NCBI RefSeq assembly: GCF_000687755.1
Contig: NZ_JHXN01000006.1
Coordinates: 1 to 64,000 of the forward strand
Source of the DNA: Taylorella asinigenitalis ATCC 700933
GTDB taxonomy: Bacteria; Pseudomonadota; Gammaproteobacteria; Burkholderiales; Burkholderiaceae_B
Direction of reading: 5' to 3'
Length of the DNA stretch: 64,000 nt
In this document: one piece after another, positions 1 to 8,108 of the stretch
How the letters are laid out: the number at the start of each line of letters is the position of its first letter
How positions within the stretch are numbered: position 1 is the first letter of the stretch
The notes under the pieces: model-generated
Seen by the model: only the letters and a program-made list of their open reading frames with translations
The model's database searches: none
What the model was told of the DNA's origin: nothing
Made by a program: the position numbers and the translations under genes

Positions 1-2
1 AC

Positions 3-179
3 GAGCCTGGCCAAAGCGTCGTCGGAGTAGCAGGCGGCACTCACGAAGGCCACACAGCTTTATCTGTGGGTGTATCGTCTGTATCCGATAACGGTAAATG
101 GATCCTCAAAGGCAATGTCACTGGCAATGGCCGCGGTCAAATCAGTGCCGGCGTTGGAGCAGGATACGCTTGGAAGTAG
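3..179 (+). CDS. Trimeric autotransporter adhesin, C-terminal fragment (partial, 5' end outside window)
   Basis: This is the last 58 residues of a YadA-like trimeric autotransporter; the gene begins upstream of the window. The fragment contains DNGKWILKGNV and ends GVGAGYAWK, which aligns well with the end of the complete adhesin that follows (GNGKWVIKGSV and GAGYQW). In this family the C-terminal ~70 residues form the trimeric outer-membrane beta-barrel anchor. Two adjacent anchors show that the adhesin genes lie in tandem. The TAG stop is followed by a hairpin terminator at 246-270. The anchor assignment is secure; the passenger domain cannot be seen. Confidence 0.85.
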   Translation, partial: EPGQSVVGVAGGTHEGHTALSVGVSSVSDNGKWILKGNVTGNGRGQISAGVGAGYAWK

Positions 180-211
180 CTTGGCTTAAGCTAGGGGCAT
201 TAGTTACATAG

Positions 212-220
212 GTGGCAATG
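212..220. repeat. Intergenic copy of the ATTGCCAC-family motif
   Basis: GTGGCAATG, preceded by G, lies 32 bases past the stop of the partial adhesin, outside any gene. It is one of about 30 exact copies of the 8-mer in the window (see findings). Confidence 0.6.
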
Positions 221-245
221 CCCCCGCTTACACATCACTTGATAG

Positions 246-270
246 CCCACGCATAAGACGTGGGTTTTTT
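246..270 (+). terminator. Rho-independent terminator of the upstream adhesin gene
   Basis: A six-base GC-rich stem (CCCACG at 246-251, CGTGGG at 259-264) with a 7-base loop is followed by six T. The same stem sequence is used behind the next adhesin (3500-3527), suggesting that the gene and its terminator were duplicated together. Confidence 0.8.
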
Positions 271-328
271 AACAACATTTTTGTAACGTTTTGTAAATTA
301 TGAAACAAGAGTTTTTACAGTTTTGCGT

Positions 329-338
329 GGGGGGGGGG
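329..338. repeat. Homopolymeric G10 tract upstream of the adhesin gene
   Basis: Ten consecutive G in a very AT-rich intergenic region, about 178 bases before the ATG at 516. Tracts of this length slip during replication. In several host-adapted bacteria such tracts in promoter regions change adhesin expression between cells. The rest of 271-515 holds no gene and no promoter I can assign with confidence. Confidence 0.6.
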
Positions 339-515
339 AATCTATTAATAGCATTGTCATTAAATATTTTTAAGGATTGTATATACAAGTTTAATTGCCA
401 TATCTACAGTATACTCATAGACATTATTAGTTACAAAATATTTGTTATTGCCCTATAAACTAAAATTTGTAAGACTTATATTTGTTTTTTTTGTAACTTA
501 TTATTTCAAATTGCT

Positions 516-3464
516 ATGAATAAAATCTTTAAATCTAAATTTAATAAAACTTTAGGTTCTTGGGTTGCTGTTTCTGAACTTGTTAAAGGCTTCTGCAAAA
601 ATTCTAAATCATCTTTAACAGCTATTGCACTCGTTGCATTGACTGCTTCTGCTCATGCAGCACCTGGTGAAGTTGAGGGTGGTGTTGTTGACCTAACGGC
701 TACAGATAGTGTTGCAATCGGTAATGGCTCAGAAGTAAAAGGGGGTAATAATAACTTAGCTGCTGCGGGCGGTTTTGTTGCTGCAGAATACAAAGGCACT
801 AATTCAGAAAATGCCATCTCAATTGGTAAAGATGCATTTGCAGCAGGGCAAAATGCAACTGCAATTGGCAATGGTACCTTTGCTCTTACAAATGCATTGT
901 CTTTTGGTTTGAATAGCTTTGCATTCAAAGAACATTCTCTCTCAGTTGGCGAAAATAATATTGCACTTGGCACTAAATCATCTGCAGTAGGTTATCAAAA
1001 CCTTACATCTTCTGAATATGCAAATGCTTTTGGTTCAAACAACTATGCTGGCGAGCTTAAAAATTTTGGGGTTGATGATGCTGGAAACTTCAAATTCCTT
1101 GATTTAGTTTCTGATGCAGATGCCGCTAAATATAACGAGAAATTTGCTTCTAAATCACTTAAGGATCGATTAAAAGAGTTATATGCTGGGTCTGTTCTTA
1201 ATGGAAAGATGGATGGCAAACTTAAGGATTTCTATTCTAGCAATGGAAAGGGTAAAGGTTTATATTCCAATTTGACTAAGGAATTTAGGGATGGCCTAGC
1301 AGAAATAATTGATCAATCAATAGAAGCCTATAATACTGATAGTTGCAGGATTAACGATAGTTGTAGACCTTTTAAACAGCAAACTGCTCTAGGTTCAAAT
1401 AATATAGCAACTGGTTCAGAATCAACAGCAGTTGGTTCCAATAACTTCGCTTTAGGACAATTGTCATCTGTTTTTGGTAATTCCAATTCAGCCCTAAGAA
1501 CAAAATCATCTGCTTTTGGATATGGCAACTTAGTAGTTGGTCCAGAAGCATCAGCTGTTGGTAGTAGAAACGTTGCTACTGGAAGGTTTTCTCTTGCATA
1601 TGGTGTATTAAACCAAGCAATATCCGATAACTATTCTACATCACAAAATGCTCCTGCTATTGCATTTGGATATTTTAATAAAGCCGAAAAACTTGCAATA
1701 TCAGTTGGTAGGAGTAATACAACTGTTGCAGATACATACGCTTTTGGTGTGAGCAATAAGATAATTAATTTTGAAAGGCCTTCAGCTCAAAACCCAGACG
1801 AAAAAGAAATAGTTAGATCTAGTAAAGATTGGGTATTTGGATATGACAATAAATTAGAAGGAGTAAATAATTCTACAGTTATTGGTGGACGAAACCAAAT
1901 CAAAGGCTCTGATCAAGTTAGTGTATTTGGGTACAAAAATACGATCGCAAAAAAAACCGATTTCAAAGCTTTAAAAGAAAATGAAAAAGTAAAAAATTAC
2001 GTAAGAGAAGTGGCAGCATTTGACGCCTTAGTTGCTGGTCACGATAATATCGTTGACGGGGTTAGAAATATTGTTATTGGTAACAATAATAAATCGGACT
2101 ATTTAGCTAAAAATGCAATTATTATTGGTAACGGTAGCAAAGCTTTATCCAATCCTGATGATGATTTAAATAAATGGAGTTGGAACACAGTGGCTATAGG
2201 TAATGGCATATTAGCAAATGTATATAACTCAGTATTCTTAGGTGGTGGATCTTCTTCAGATGGATATCACACTATAGATGTGCCAGAAGATGCTGAGTGG
2301 AAGGGTGTGCCTAGTAGACCAGGTAATACTCTTGGTATAGTTACAGTGGGCAAAGCTGGATCTGAACGTCAAATCCAAAACGTAGCCGCTGGACGAGTAA
2401 CTAAGGACAGTACTGATGCTATTAATGGTTCTCAACTATTTTGGTTTAAAAAATCTTTAGATGAGAAGATTGGTAAGCTACTACCAGCAATAGCAGATGA
2501 GAAAGGCACAACAGTAAAACCTAAAGATCAAAAAGTTGTTATTGGTGGCGGCGTAGCTGAAGAAGAAAATAAACCAGAAAATTTCACGACTGGGAATATC
2601 ACATCTGAAACAGAGAAGGGAGAAGACGATGAAAGTAATGGTAAGCTCATTATTAAATTAGCCAAAAATATCAAAGGCCTTGAATCCATTGAGGTTACTG
2701 ACGACAAAGGTGAAGGAACACGAATCACTAAGGACGGAATTGAAACTAAAGTCGCTAAAAAAGACGAAAATGGAGATGTAGTCAAAGACCAAGAGGGTAA
2801 AACAGTTTATGAAACCAAAGCCATGGGCACTAACTTTGCAGGCGACGACGGTAAAGCAGTAAATATCCCATTAAACCAAACACTTAACCTCAAAGGCGGA
2901 GCTACAGATGTCTCTACCGAAAACAATATCGGAGTCGTCAAAGGAAATGATAACACCCTAAACGTTCGTCTTGCGAAAAACCTTAAAGGGATTGAAAGTA
3001 TCGATGGCTTAAAAGAAATGTCTTACGATGAAATGCAAAGTGATGCAAACAAAAATAAAGCAGTAAGCGTTAAATCACTAGAAAACTATCTTGAGAAATA
3101 TGGTTCAGGCGGTACTTCAGGCGGCTCAGGCGGATTTAATGGTGATGCAGGCGGTAAAGAAATCACTAACTTGAAACCTGGCACAAGACACGATTCAGCT
3201 GCTACAGTTGGTCAGGTTGAAGAACGATACGATGATGCTTTAGGGGCTTCAGCTATGGCCATGGCTACTAGTGGTCTTCCTCAAGCTACTGCCCCAGGTA
3301 AAAGTATGGTGTCTGTAGCTGGTAGTACACTTGATGGAAAACAGGGTTATGCACTTGGTATTTCTACTGTTTCTGGTAATGGAAAATGGGTAATTAAAGG
3401 GTCTGTTGCTGGCTCTAGTAGAAAACAACTTGGTGCTACCATAGGTGCAGGGTATCAGTGGTAA
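516..3464 (+). CDS. YadA-like trimeric autotransporter adhesin
   Basis: A 982-residue surface adhesin of the type V-c family. Residues 1-49 are an extended signal peptide (MNKIF...SWVAVSELVKG, then a hydrophobic stretch ending AHA) as in the ESPR class. The head carries many YadA-type 14-residue repeats of the kind SVAIGNGS, ATAIGNGT and AVGSNN, at about residues 65-175 and 285-600. Between them is a lysine-rich insertion of about 100 residues that includes two cysteines (DSCRINDSCRPF, near 275-285), unusual for this family. A neck motif GRVTKDSTDAINGSQL lies near 622, followed by a charged stalk and the barrel anchor from about 909 to the terminal Trp. No clear Shine-Dalgarno sequence precedes the ATG. 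A G10 tract lies upstream. Host-cell attachment is inferred from the family. Confidence 0.93.
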   Translation: MNKIFKSKFNKTLGSWVAVSELVKGFCKNSKSSLTAIALVALTASAHAAPGEVEGGVVDLTATDSVAIGNGSEVKGGNNNLAAAGGFVAAEYKGTNSENAISIGKDAFAAGQNATAIGNGTFALTNALSFGLNSFAFKEHSLSVGENNIALGTKSSAVGYQNLTSSEYANAFGSNNYAGELKNFGVDDAGNFKFLDLVSDADAAKYNEKFASKSLKDRLKELYAGSVLNGKMDGKLKDFYSSNGKGKGLYSNLTKEFRDGLAEIIDQSIEAYNTDSCRINDSCRPFKQQTALGSNNIATGSESTAVGSNNFALGQLSSVFGNSNSALRTKSSAFGYGNLVVGPEASAVGSRNVATGRFSLAYGVLNQAISDNYSTSQNAPAIAFGYFNKAEKLAISVGRSNTTVADTYAFGVSNKIINFERPSAQNPDEKEIVRSSKDWVFGYDNKLEGVNNSTVIGGRNQIKGSDQVSVFGYKNTIAKKTDFKALKENEKVKNYVREVAAFDALVAGHDNIVDGVRNIVIGNNNKSDYLAKNAIIIGNGSKALSNPDDDLNKWSWNTVAIGNGILANVYNSVFLGGGSSSDGYHTIDVPEDAEWKGVPSRPGNTLGIVTVGKAGSERQIQNVAAGRVTKDSTDAINGSQLFWFKKSLDEKIGKLLPAIADEKGTTVKPKDQKVVIGGGVAEEENKPENFTTGNITSETEKGEDDESNGKLIIKLAKNIKGLESIEVTDDKGEGTRITKDGIETKVAKKDENGDVVKDQEGKTVYETKAMGTNFAGDDGKAVNIPLNQTLNLKGGATDVSTENNIGVVKGNDNTLNVRLAKNLKGIESIDGLKEMSYDEMQSDANKNKAVSVKSLENYLEKYGSGGTSGGSGGFNGDAGGKEITNLKPGTRHDSAATVGQVEERYDDALGASAMAMATSGLPQATAPGKSMVSVAGSTLDGKQGYALGISTVSGNGKWVIKGSVAGSSRKQLGATIGAGYQW

Positions 3465-3499
3465 ATACTTAATTTTTATTAATTCTTCTCCATACAATA

Positions 3500-3527
3500 C
3501 CCACGGCCTCGGTCGTGGGTTTTTTTT
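3500..3527 (+). terminator. Rho-independent terminator of the adhesin gene
   Basis: CCCACG (3500-3505) pairs with CGTGGG (3514-3519) across an 8-base loop, followed by a run of eight T. It is 35 bases past the adhesin stop and has the same stem as the terminator at 246-270. Confidence 0.85.
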
Positions 3528-3566
3528 ACAAGTTATAATTTTCCTCATACATAATAAGGAAAAATA

Positions 3567-4934
3567 ATGAGTGACACCCTCCCACATATCGAAAGCCTCG
3601 CACATATCGACAACATAACCGATGCAAGCCTTCTCGAAAAATATTCATCAGATGCAAGTGGATATCCCGAAGCCTCCCCCTCTATAGTCTATCGACCACG
3701 TAGTACAGAAGAAGTGGTGCAAATCGTTAAGCATTGCCACCAGAATAATATTCCTTTTACTGTTCAAGGTGGGCTTACAGGGTTGGCTGCTGGGGCCGTT
3801 CCTAACGAAGGCGATGTTGTTATTAGTTTCGAGAAAATGGATAAAATCGAGGAGATCGATACCGTGGGTGGAACTGCTCTTGTGCAAGCAGGTGTCATTC
3901 TCGAAAACCTGCAGAAGGCTGCCCTAGATAAAGGATGGTATTTTCCGCTTGATTTGGGAGCACGGGGGTCATGTTTTGTAGGCGGGAATATTGCCACAAA
4001 TGCAGGTGGCAATAAGGTCTTCCGCTACGGTACGATGCGTGAACTTACGCTTGGACTGGAGGTTGTGTTGCCCGATGGCACTTTGCTCGATATGACCTAT
4101 AGCATGATAAAAAACAATACCGGTCTTGACCTTAAGCATTTGTTTATAGGCTCCGAGGGGCGGTACGGTATCGTTACACGTGCCGTGTTGCGACTTTTTC
4201 CAAAGCCAGCTCACAAACACAACGCCCTTGTAGCTTTAGAGAATTTCCAATCGGTCACGAAATTGCTCACAAAGACGCGAGCGGCATTAGCTGAAATTGC
4301 GAGTTTTGAAGTTATGTGGCATGATTATCTCTCTATGTCCGCACAGCTTCAGGGGATTAAGGTCCCCTTTGATGGTGCTTATCCATTATATGTACTTATG
4401 GAGGTGGAAGGCTCAAGGGATGACCTGAACGATAGATTTCATGAGTATCTTGAGGCCATCATTGAAGAGGGGCTTGCCGTCGACGCACTCGTGCCCCAAA
4501 GCGAATCGCAATCCGAAGAACTTTGGGAGATTCGCGACGGCATTGGATATTGCATGCGTAAGTTGGGTGTAGTCGTTAATTTTGATATTGGCTTGCCCAT
4601 CAAATATATGCAAGAGTTTTACGAAAAGTGGGTCGATATTGCAGGACAAAAATATCCCGATATGGTGAATCTAATTTTCGGGCACGTTGGTGATGGTAAT
4701 CTTCATGTCACCACTGGAAATATCACCGAAGCCGATATTATTCCGATTGAAACGATGATGTATGAAATCATTAAACCTATGCGAGGTAGTATAACGGCAG
4801 AGCATGGCATCGGACGGATCAAAAAAGATTTCCTGACATACACTCGCGACCCCGACCAAATCGAAGTGATGAAGATGATTAAGAATACAATAAATAGCAA
4901 GGATTTGTTAAATCGCAGTCGAGTAATCGATTGA
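3567..4934 (+). CDS. FAD-binding oxidoreductase of the GlcD/D-lactate dehydrogenase family
   Basis: A 455-residue flavoenzyme with an N-terminal FAD_binding_4 (PCMH) domain and a C-terminal FAD-oxidase_C domain. Visible marks are QGGLTGLAAGAVP near residue 67, GGNIATNAGGNK near 138, FGHVGDGNLH near 370 and EHGIGRIKKDFL near 412, the last two typical of D-2-hydroxyacid dehydrogenases. Family members oxidise D-lactate, glycolate or D-2-hydroxyglutarate to the keto acid and pass electrons to quinone or an electron-transfer flavoprotein. No glcE or glcF homologue is adjacent, so D-lactate or D-2-hydroxyglutarate is more likely than glycolate; this is inference. AAGGA precedes the ATG. The gene carries two copies of the ATTGCCAC motif. 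It converges on the next gene with 12 bases between them. Confidence 0.88.
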   Translation: MSDTLPHIESLAHIDNITDASLLEKYSSDASGYPEASPSIVYRPRSTEEVVQIVKHCHQNNIPFTVQGGLTGLAAGAVPNEGDVVISFEKMDKIEEIDTVGGTALVQAGVILENLQKAALDKGWYFPLDLGARGSCFVGGNIATNAGGNKVFRYGTMRELTLGLEVVLPDGTLLDMTYSMIKNNTGLDLKHLFIGSEGRYGIVTRAVLRLFPKPAHKHNALVALENFQSVTKLLTKTRAALAEIASFEVMWHDYLSMSAQLQGIKVPFDGAYPLYVLMEVEGSRDDLNDRFHEYLEAIIEEGLAVDALVPQSESQSEELWEIRDGIGYCMRKLGVVVNFDIGLPIKYMQEFYEKWVDIAGQKYPDMVNLIFGHVGDGNLHVTTGNITEADIIPIETMMYEIIKPMRGSITAEHGIGRIKKDFLTYTRDPDQIEVMKMIKNTINSKDLLNRSRVID

Positions 4935-4946
4935 TATCATAGGCTT

Positions 4947-6176
4947 TTAAATCTGAGCCCCTTCCATCAGAAAATCGACTATATTTTTGTGCTCTATGCC
5001 TTCATGATTCCCTAAATTGGCCTCGTCCGTGGATATTACAAATTTAGGATAATTATCTTTCACCGCTAACAAGGGCTTAAATTCACGCTCTACAGTCTCA
5101 GGACTTTCTACTTTGTATGCCACCTGAATATATAATTTCATATTGTTTTGGGTGGCAATGAAATCGATTTCCATCGAGTTAAGTTTTCCCACAAATACAT
5201 CATATCCTCTTCTTCTTAATTCTAAATAGACAATATTTTCTAGAACTCCAGAAATATAAGTTGGCCTAAATCCTAGCATTGAATAAAGTAAAGAAATATC
5301 TGCCAGATAGAACTTCTCTTGAGTTTTTAAAATCTCTTTTCCTTTAAGGTTATACCGCTTGCATCTATATATAATAAATGCACCTTCAAGAGCATTCAGA
5401 TATTCGTAGATTGTGTTTAAACTGATACTTCTTTGCTGACTTTTAAAGTAGTCAGCAATATTCTGAGCTGAAAACGTATTTCCAACATTATCAAAGACAT
5501 AATTTACGACTCTATTCAAAAGTTCTGTATCCCGAATATTATGTCTTTGAATAGTATCTCTCAAGATGACTGAGCTATAGATATCCTGAACAAGTTTGAA
5601 GCATGTGTCTAAGGAGTGCTCTGCTAGATGAACAATTGGAAACCCTCCTTTTTGACTATATTCAATAAATAGCTCTCTTGAACTTTTAGGATTTGTATCT
5701 GTGAGTGTTGAATAATGCTTTTTGAAATCAATAAATTCTAAATAGGACAAGGTGAATATATTAATTTCTACATATCTTCCAGCTAAATAAGTTGATAGTT
5801 CAGATGATAATAATCGAGAATTTGATCCAGTAATATATAAATCAAGATCAAACTCAGCCATTAAGGAATTAATAACCCTTTCCCATTTAGAGGCCTCTTG
5901 TATTTCATCTAAAAGAACATAAAATTTTTCTTTTTTATTAACTTGGCTAGAAATATATTTATATAATTCTCCTTCTTTTAATAGATTTTCATTTGAGAGC
6001 ATTTCTAAATTTATATAAATAATATTTCTTTCATTTATATCTCGATTTTTCAATTCTTGGGCCAGAAGCTTTAAGACAGTAGACTTCCCACTACGACGTA
6101 TTCCTGTTAAGACTTTGACCACAGGCAGGTCTATGAATTTTTTTATTTTGTCTAAGTAAGTGGGTCTAGGAATCAT
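4947..6176 (-). CDS. AAA ATPase with C-terminal DUF4143 domain
   Basis: A 409-residue protein of the ATPase_AAA_14 plus DUF4143 architecture. The Walker A motif GIRRSGKST is at residues 25-33 and the Walker B segment YVLLDEIQ near 86-93. A sensor-like TGSNSRLL follows, then a winged-helix region (about 230-290) and a nuclease-like C-terminal part (YLELRRRGYDVFVGK, MEIDFIA). These ATPases are common, patchily distributed and often single genes; their cellular role is largely unknown, and some have been suggested to act in defence or toxin-antitoxin settings. The gene is more AT-rich than its neighbours and stands alone between a flavoenzyme and a glutathione transferase, which suggests acquisition. 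Two promoter-like repeats lie just upstream. Confidence 0.88.
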   Translation of the reverse strand: MIPRPTYLDKIKKFIDLPVVKVLTGIRRSGKSTVLKLLAQELKNRDINERNIIYINLEMLSNENLLKEGELYKYISSQVNKKEKFYVLLDEIQEASKWERVINSLMAEFDLDLYITGSNSRLLSSELSTYLAGRYVEINIFTLSYLEFIDFKKHYSTLTDTNPKSSRELFIEYSQKGGFPIVHLAEHSLDTCFKLVQDIYSSVILRDTIQRHNIRDTELLNRVVNYVFDNVGNTFSAQNIADYFKSQQRSISLNTIYEYLNALEGAFIIYRCKRYNLKGKEILKTQEKFYLADISLLYSMLGFRPTYISGVLENIVYLELRRRGYDVFVGKLNSMEIDFIATQNNMKLYIQVAYKVESPETVEREFKPLLAVKDNYPKFVISTDEANLGNHEGIEHKNIVDFLMEGAQI

Positions 6177-6197
6177 AATTTAAACTTAAAATGAGGA

Positions 6198-6270
6198 TTT
6201 TATTCATTATAAGTATAAAAACTTTCGATTTCAGAGTATTTTATTCATTATAAGTATAAAAACATTCGAT
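6198..6270 (-). promoter_or_regulatory. Duplicated 32-base promoter-like repeat before the AAA ATPase gene
   Basis: Two 32-base units (6198-6229 and 6239-6270) differ at one position. On the minus strand each contains a perfect TATAAT. For the proximal copy (6206-6211) a start of transcription near 6199 would give a leader of about 22 bases before the ATG at 6176, and CTGAAA lies 17 bases upstream as a possible -35. The distal copy has no good -35. Confidence 0.55.
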
Positions 6271-6299
6271 CCCTAATCAGCTAAACGGCCTTTAAGCAC

Positions 6300-6328
6300 A
6301 AAAAAACACCCACATGGGATGGGTGTTT
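6300..6328 (-). terminator. Terminator of the glutathione transferase gene
   Basis: AAACACCC (6304-6311) pairs with GGGTGTTT (6321-6328). On the minus strand the hairpin is followed by a T-run, 25 bases after the transferase stop. Confidence 0.75.
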
Positions 6329-6353
6329 CTATTAATGGATTTGAAAATAAGGG

Positions 6354-6965
6354 CTACTTAACTGAATCAGCCATTACTTTTTTTACGCCCTCACATTGAT
6401 TCATGGACTCCATAAAGCGATTTACATTAGGATAGTTCGTATAATCTTTAGGGATTTTCTTAGTCCAATTAGCCATTACATAAGCATAAGCATCCGCAAT
6501 TGTTCTTTTATTATTATAAACATGGTCATCGCTCCCGATTAATGAGTCAAGATGATTCATAACACGGTCAATACGTGCATAAGCAGCCTCTTTCACAGCT
6601 TCAAGAGCAGCATTATCGCTTGAAGTAGTGAATTTTTGTGGACCAAAAAATGGCCAAAAAGCAGGGTGAAAATCAGAAGCTAGAAAAAACATAATCTCAT
6701 CAAATTTAGCTTCTTCAGCATCGCCTTGATCAGCTAGTAAATCCTTTTCTTTCGCTTGTATAGCAATATAATTCATAATCGCAACCGCTTGGGTACGAAC
6801 CTGCCCATCTTCAAGCTCTAAAGCAGGAACAGAACCTAGTGGATTTATTTTTTTGTATTCTTCAGTACCCAAAGCAGCTTTTTCTACTTGGTAGTCAACT
6901 CCAGCCCATTCAGCCGCAATCCAGCATGCAACAGCACAAGTACCAGGTGCATAATAAAGTTTCAT
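6354..6965 (-). CDS. Glutathione S-transferase family protein
   Basis: About 203 residues starting MKLYYAPGTCAVA, with an N-terminal thioredoxin-like domain (NPLGSVPALELEDG is the loop that binds the glutathione backbone) and an all-helical C-terminal half. The sequence resembles bacterial beta-class transferases, where the cysteine near residue 10 (GTCAV) contacts glutathione. I chose the ATG at 6965 rather than one 19 codons upstream (7022) because GGAG precedes it at good spacing and the usual beta-class N-terminus begins there. The likely role is conjugation or reduction of electrophiles and peroxides in the cytoplasm. It is a single gene with its own terminator. Confidence 0.88.
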   Translation of the reverse strand: MKLYYAPGTCAVACWIAAEWAGVDYQVEKAALGTEEYKKINPLGSVPALELEDGQVRTQAVAIMNYIAIQAKEKDLLADQGDAEEAKFDEIMFFLASDFHPAFWPFFGPQKFTTSSDNAALEAVKEAAYARIDRVMNHLDSLIGSDDHVYNNKRTIADAYAYVMANWTKKIPKDYTNYPNVNRFMESMNQCEGVKKVMADSVK

Positions 6966-7088
6966 ATCATTCTCCAAAATTAAATTTCCTAAACTATGCC
7001 ATCGAACTATAAAGTTAAGCATAGCTTTTACTAGATTTTACGAGCATTAATTACAATTAACCTGAAATGAAACGTATTGATACTTTAG

Positions 7089-7562
7089 CTAGGGATTAAT
7101 ATTGTGAGTTAATTTTTTCTCGTCTTTTAAATAATCAGGAGTACTCAAGACAGTATCAAAAGGTCTATAGATATGGTCCTTGAAAATATCACTTTCCCAT
7201 TTCACTATTTGCTTAATAACTTCTACAAACCTATAAAAATTTTTGACTAGATTTTGCTTGGTAGATCTTAACGTTAATTCACCATTTTTATTATTTATAC
7301 CGTAGTAGCTAAAAAGTTCACTGAATTCAGGAAATAGCTCCGTAGAATAGATATTATTCACACCACTACCACTAAAATGGTCGAAAATTTCATACTGATC
7401 AGAAATAAGATAGTCTCCATTTTCAAGTTGTGAAACTATCAAATAAATTGCATCATAATCCCAATGAAGAAAAGGAAGGGCTACATAGGTATATCCATCT
7501 TCAGTGAATATACTAGGTGATGGATAGTCGTTTTGAGTAATTAAATCATTTGTCGTGTTCAT
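7089..7562 (-). CDS. Small protein of unknown function, DUF1828-like
   Basis: A 157-residue acidic protein. The stretch ...VALPFLHWDYDAIYL...NGDYLISDQYEIFDHF resembles the N-terminal part of DUF1828 proteins (a few strands with a LSD/ISD turn), which occur in mobile or accessory regions; I am only moderately sure of this link. It lies five bases downstream of the next gene on the same strand, so the two are very probably co-transcribed. No membrane segment or signal peptide is visible. Function unknown. Confidence 0.7.
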   Translation of the reverse strand: MNTTNDLITQNDYPSPSIFTEDGYTYVALPFLHWDYDAIYLIVSQLENGDYLISDQYEIFDHFSGSGVNNIYSTELFPEFSELFSYYGINNKNGELTLRSTKQNLVKNFYRFVEVIKQIVKWESDIFKDHIYRPFDTVLSTPDYLKDEKKLTHNINP

Positions 7563-7567
7563 ATGTT

Positions 7568-8035
7568 TTAATCCATAAATAAATTTAAGGGGTTAATAGG
7601 CTTGCAATCAAAATCAATCAACACTCTAGAACAAAAATGTTCAAGTACATCATTGTAAGACCAATCAAACCAATCATAACTACCAATTATTCTCCCCTCA
7701 GGACTATCACCAATATGCTCATGAGGTAATGTGTGCTTATGTCTTCTGTCTTTTATCAGACCTATCTCTATTTGGTAGATTCTTATCTTAGCACTCTTAG
7801 TTAGATAACTTAAGGAAAAATCATATTTAAAAACATTTTTATTCTTCAGCTTTATTATTTTGAAATGCACGAAGAATCTAGTTATTTCATTTTTTTCATT
7901 GTGCAAAAAAAATTCTAATGAAACTAATCTTTTTTCAACTTTATCCAGTTCCCATTGAGGCAACTCTTTTGCATAGAATTTGTGCGTTCGAAGAAAATGC
8001 AAATATTCCTCGTAATTTGGTGGTGTTGCAAACAA
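7568..8035 (-). CDS. Small protein of unknown function, first gene of a two-gene cassette
   Basis: A 155-residue protein I do not recognise. It is basic in the first half (KIIKLKNKNVFKYDF) and has a histidine-rich turn (RRHKHTLPHEHIG, near residues 104-116) followed by an aromatic segment (YDWFDWSYND). The PHEH motif could bind metal, but that is a guess. It precedes the DUF1828-like gene by five bases, so the two form a pair with the size and spacing of a toxin-antitoxin or defence pair; nothing in the sequence proves this. A C9 tract on its coding strand lies about 57-65 bases upstream of its ATG. Confidence 0.65.
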   Translation of the reverse strand: MFATPPNYEEYLHFLRTHKFYAKELPQWELDKVEKRLVSLEFFLHNEKNEITRFFVHFKIIKLKNKNVFKYDFSLSYLTKSAKIRIYQIEIGLIKDRRHKHTLPHEHIGDSPEGRIIGSYDWFDWSYNDVLEHFCSRVLIDFDCKPINPLNLFMD

Positions 8036-8091
8036 ATCAATCTCCTAAATAAATCAATCTTGAGTTTAGGAGCTATTTCTTATAAGAGAAA

Positions 8092-8100
8092 GGGGGGGGG
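8092..8100. repeat. Homopolymeric G9/C9 tract between tctA and the two-gene cassette
   Basis: Nine G on the plus strand (nine C on the strand of the flanking genes), eight bases past the tctA stop and about 57 bases upstream of the start of the 155-residue gene. This position could fall in its promoter. Confidence 0.55.
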
Positions 8101-8108
8101 TGGATGTT

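Noticed and set aside
3567-4934. Glycolate oxidase subunit glcD
   Set aside because: No glcE or glcF genes are adjacent, and the related D-lactate and D-2-hydroxyglutarate enzymes fit as well, so no symbol was given.
6198-6270. Two 32-base repeats as the start of a CRISPR array
   Set aside because: There are only two units, a nine-base spacer and no cas genes; the promoter-like reading fits better.
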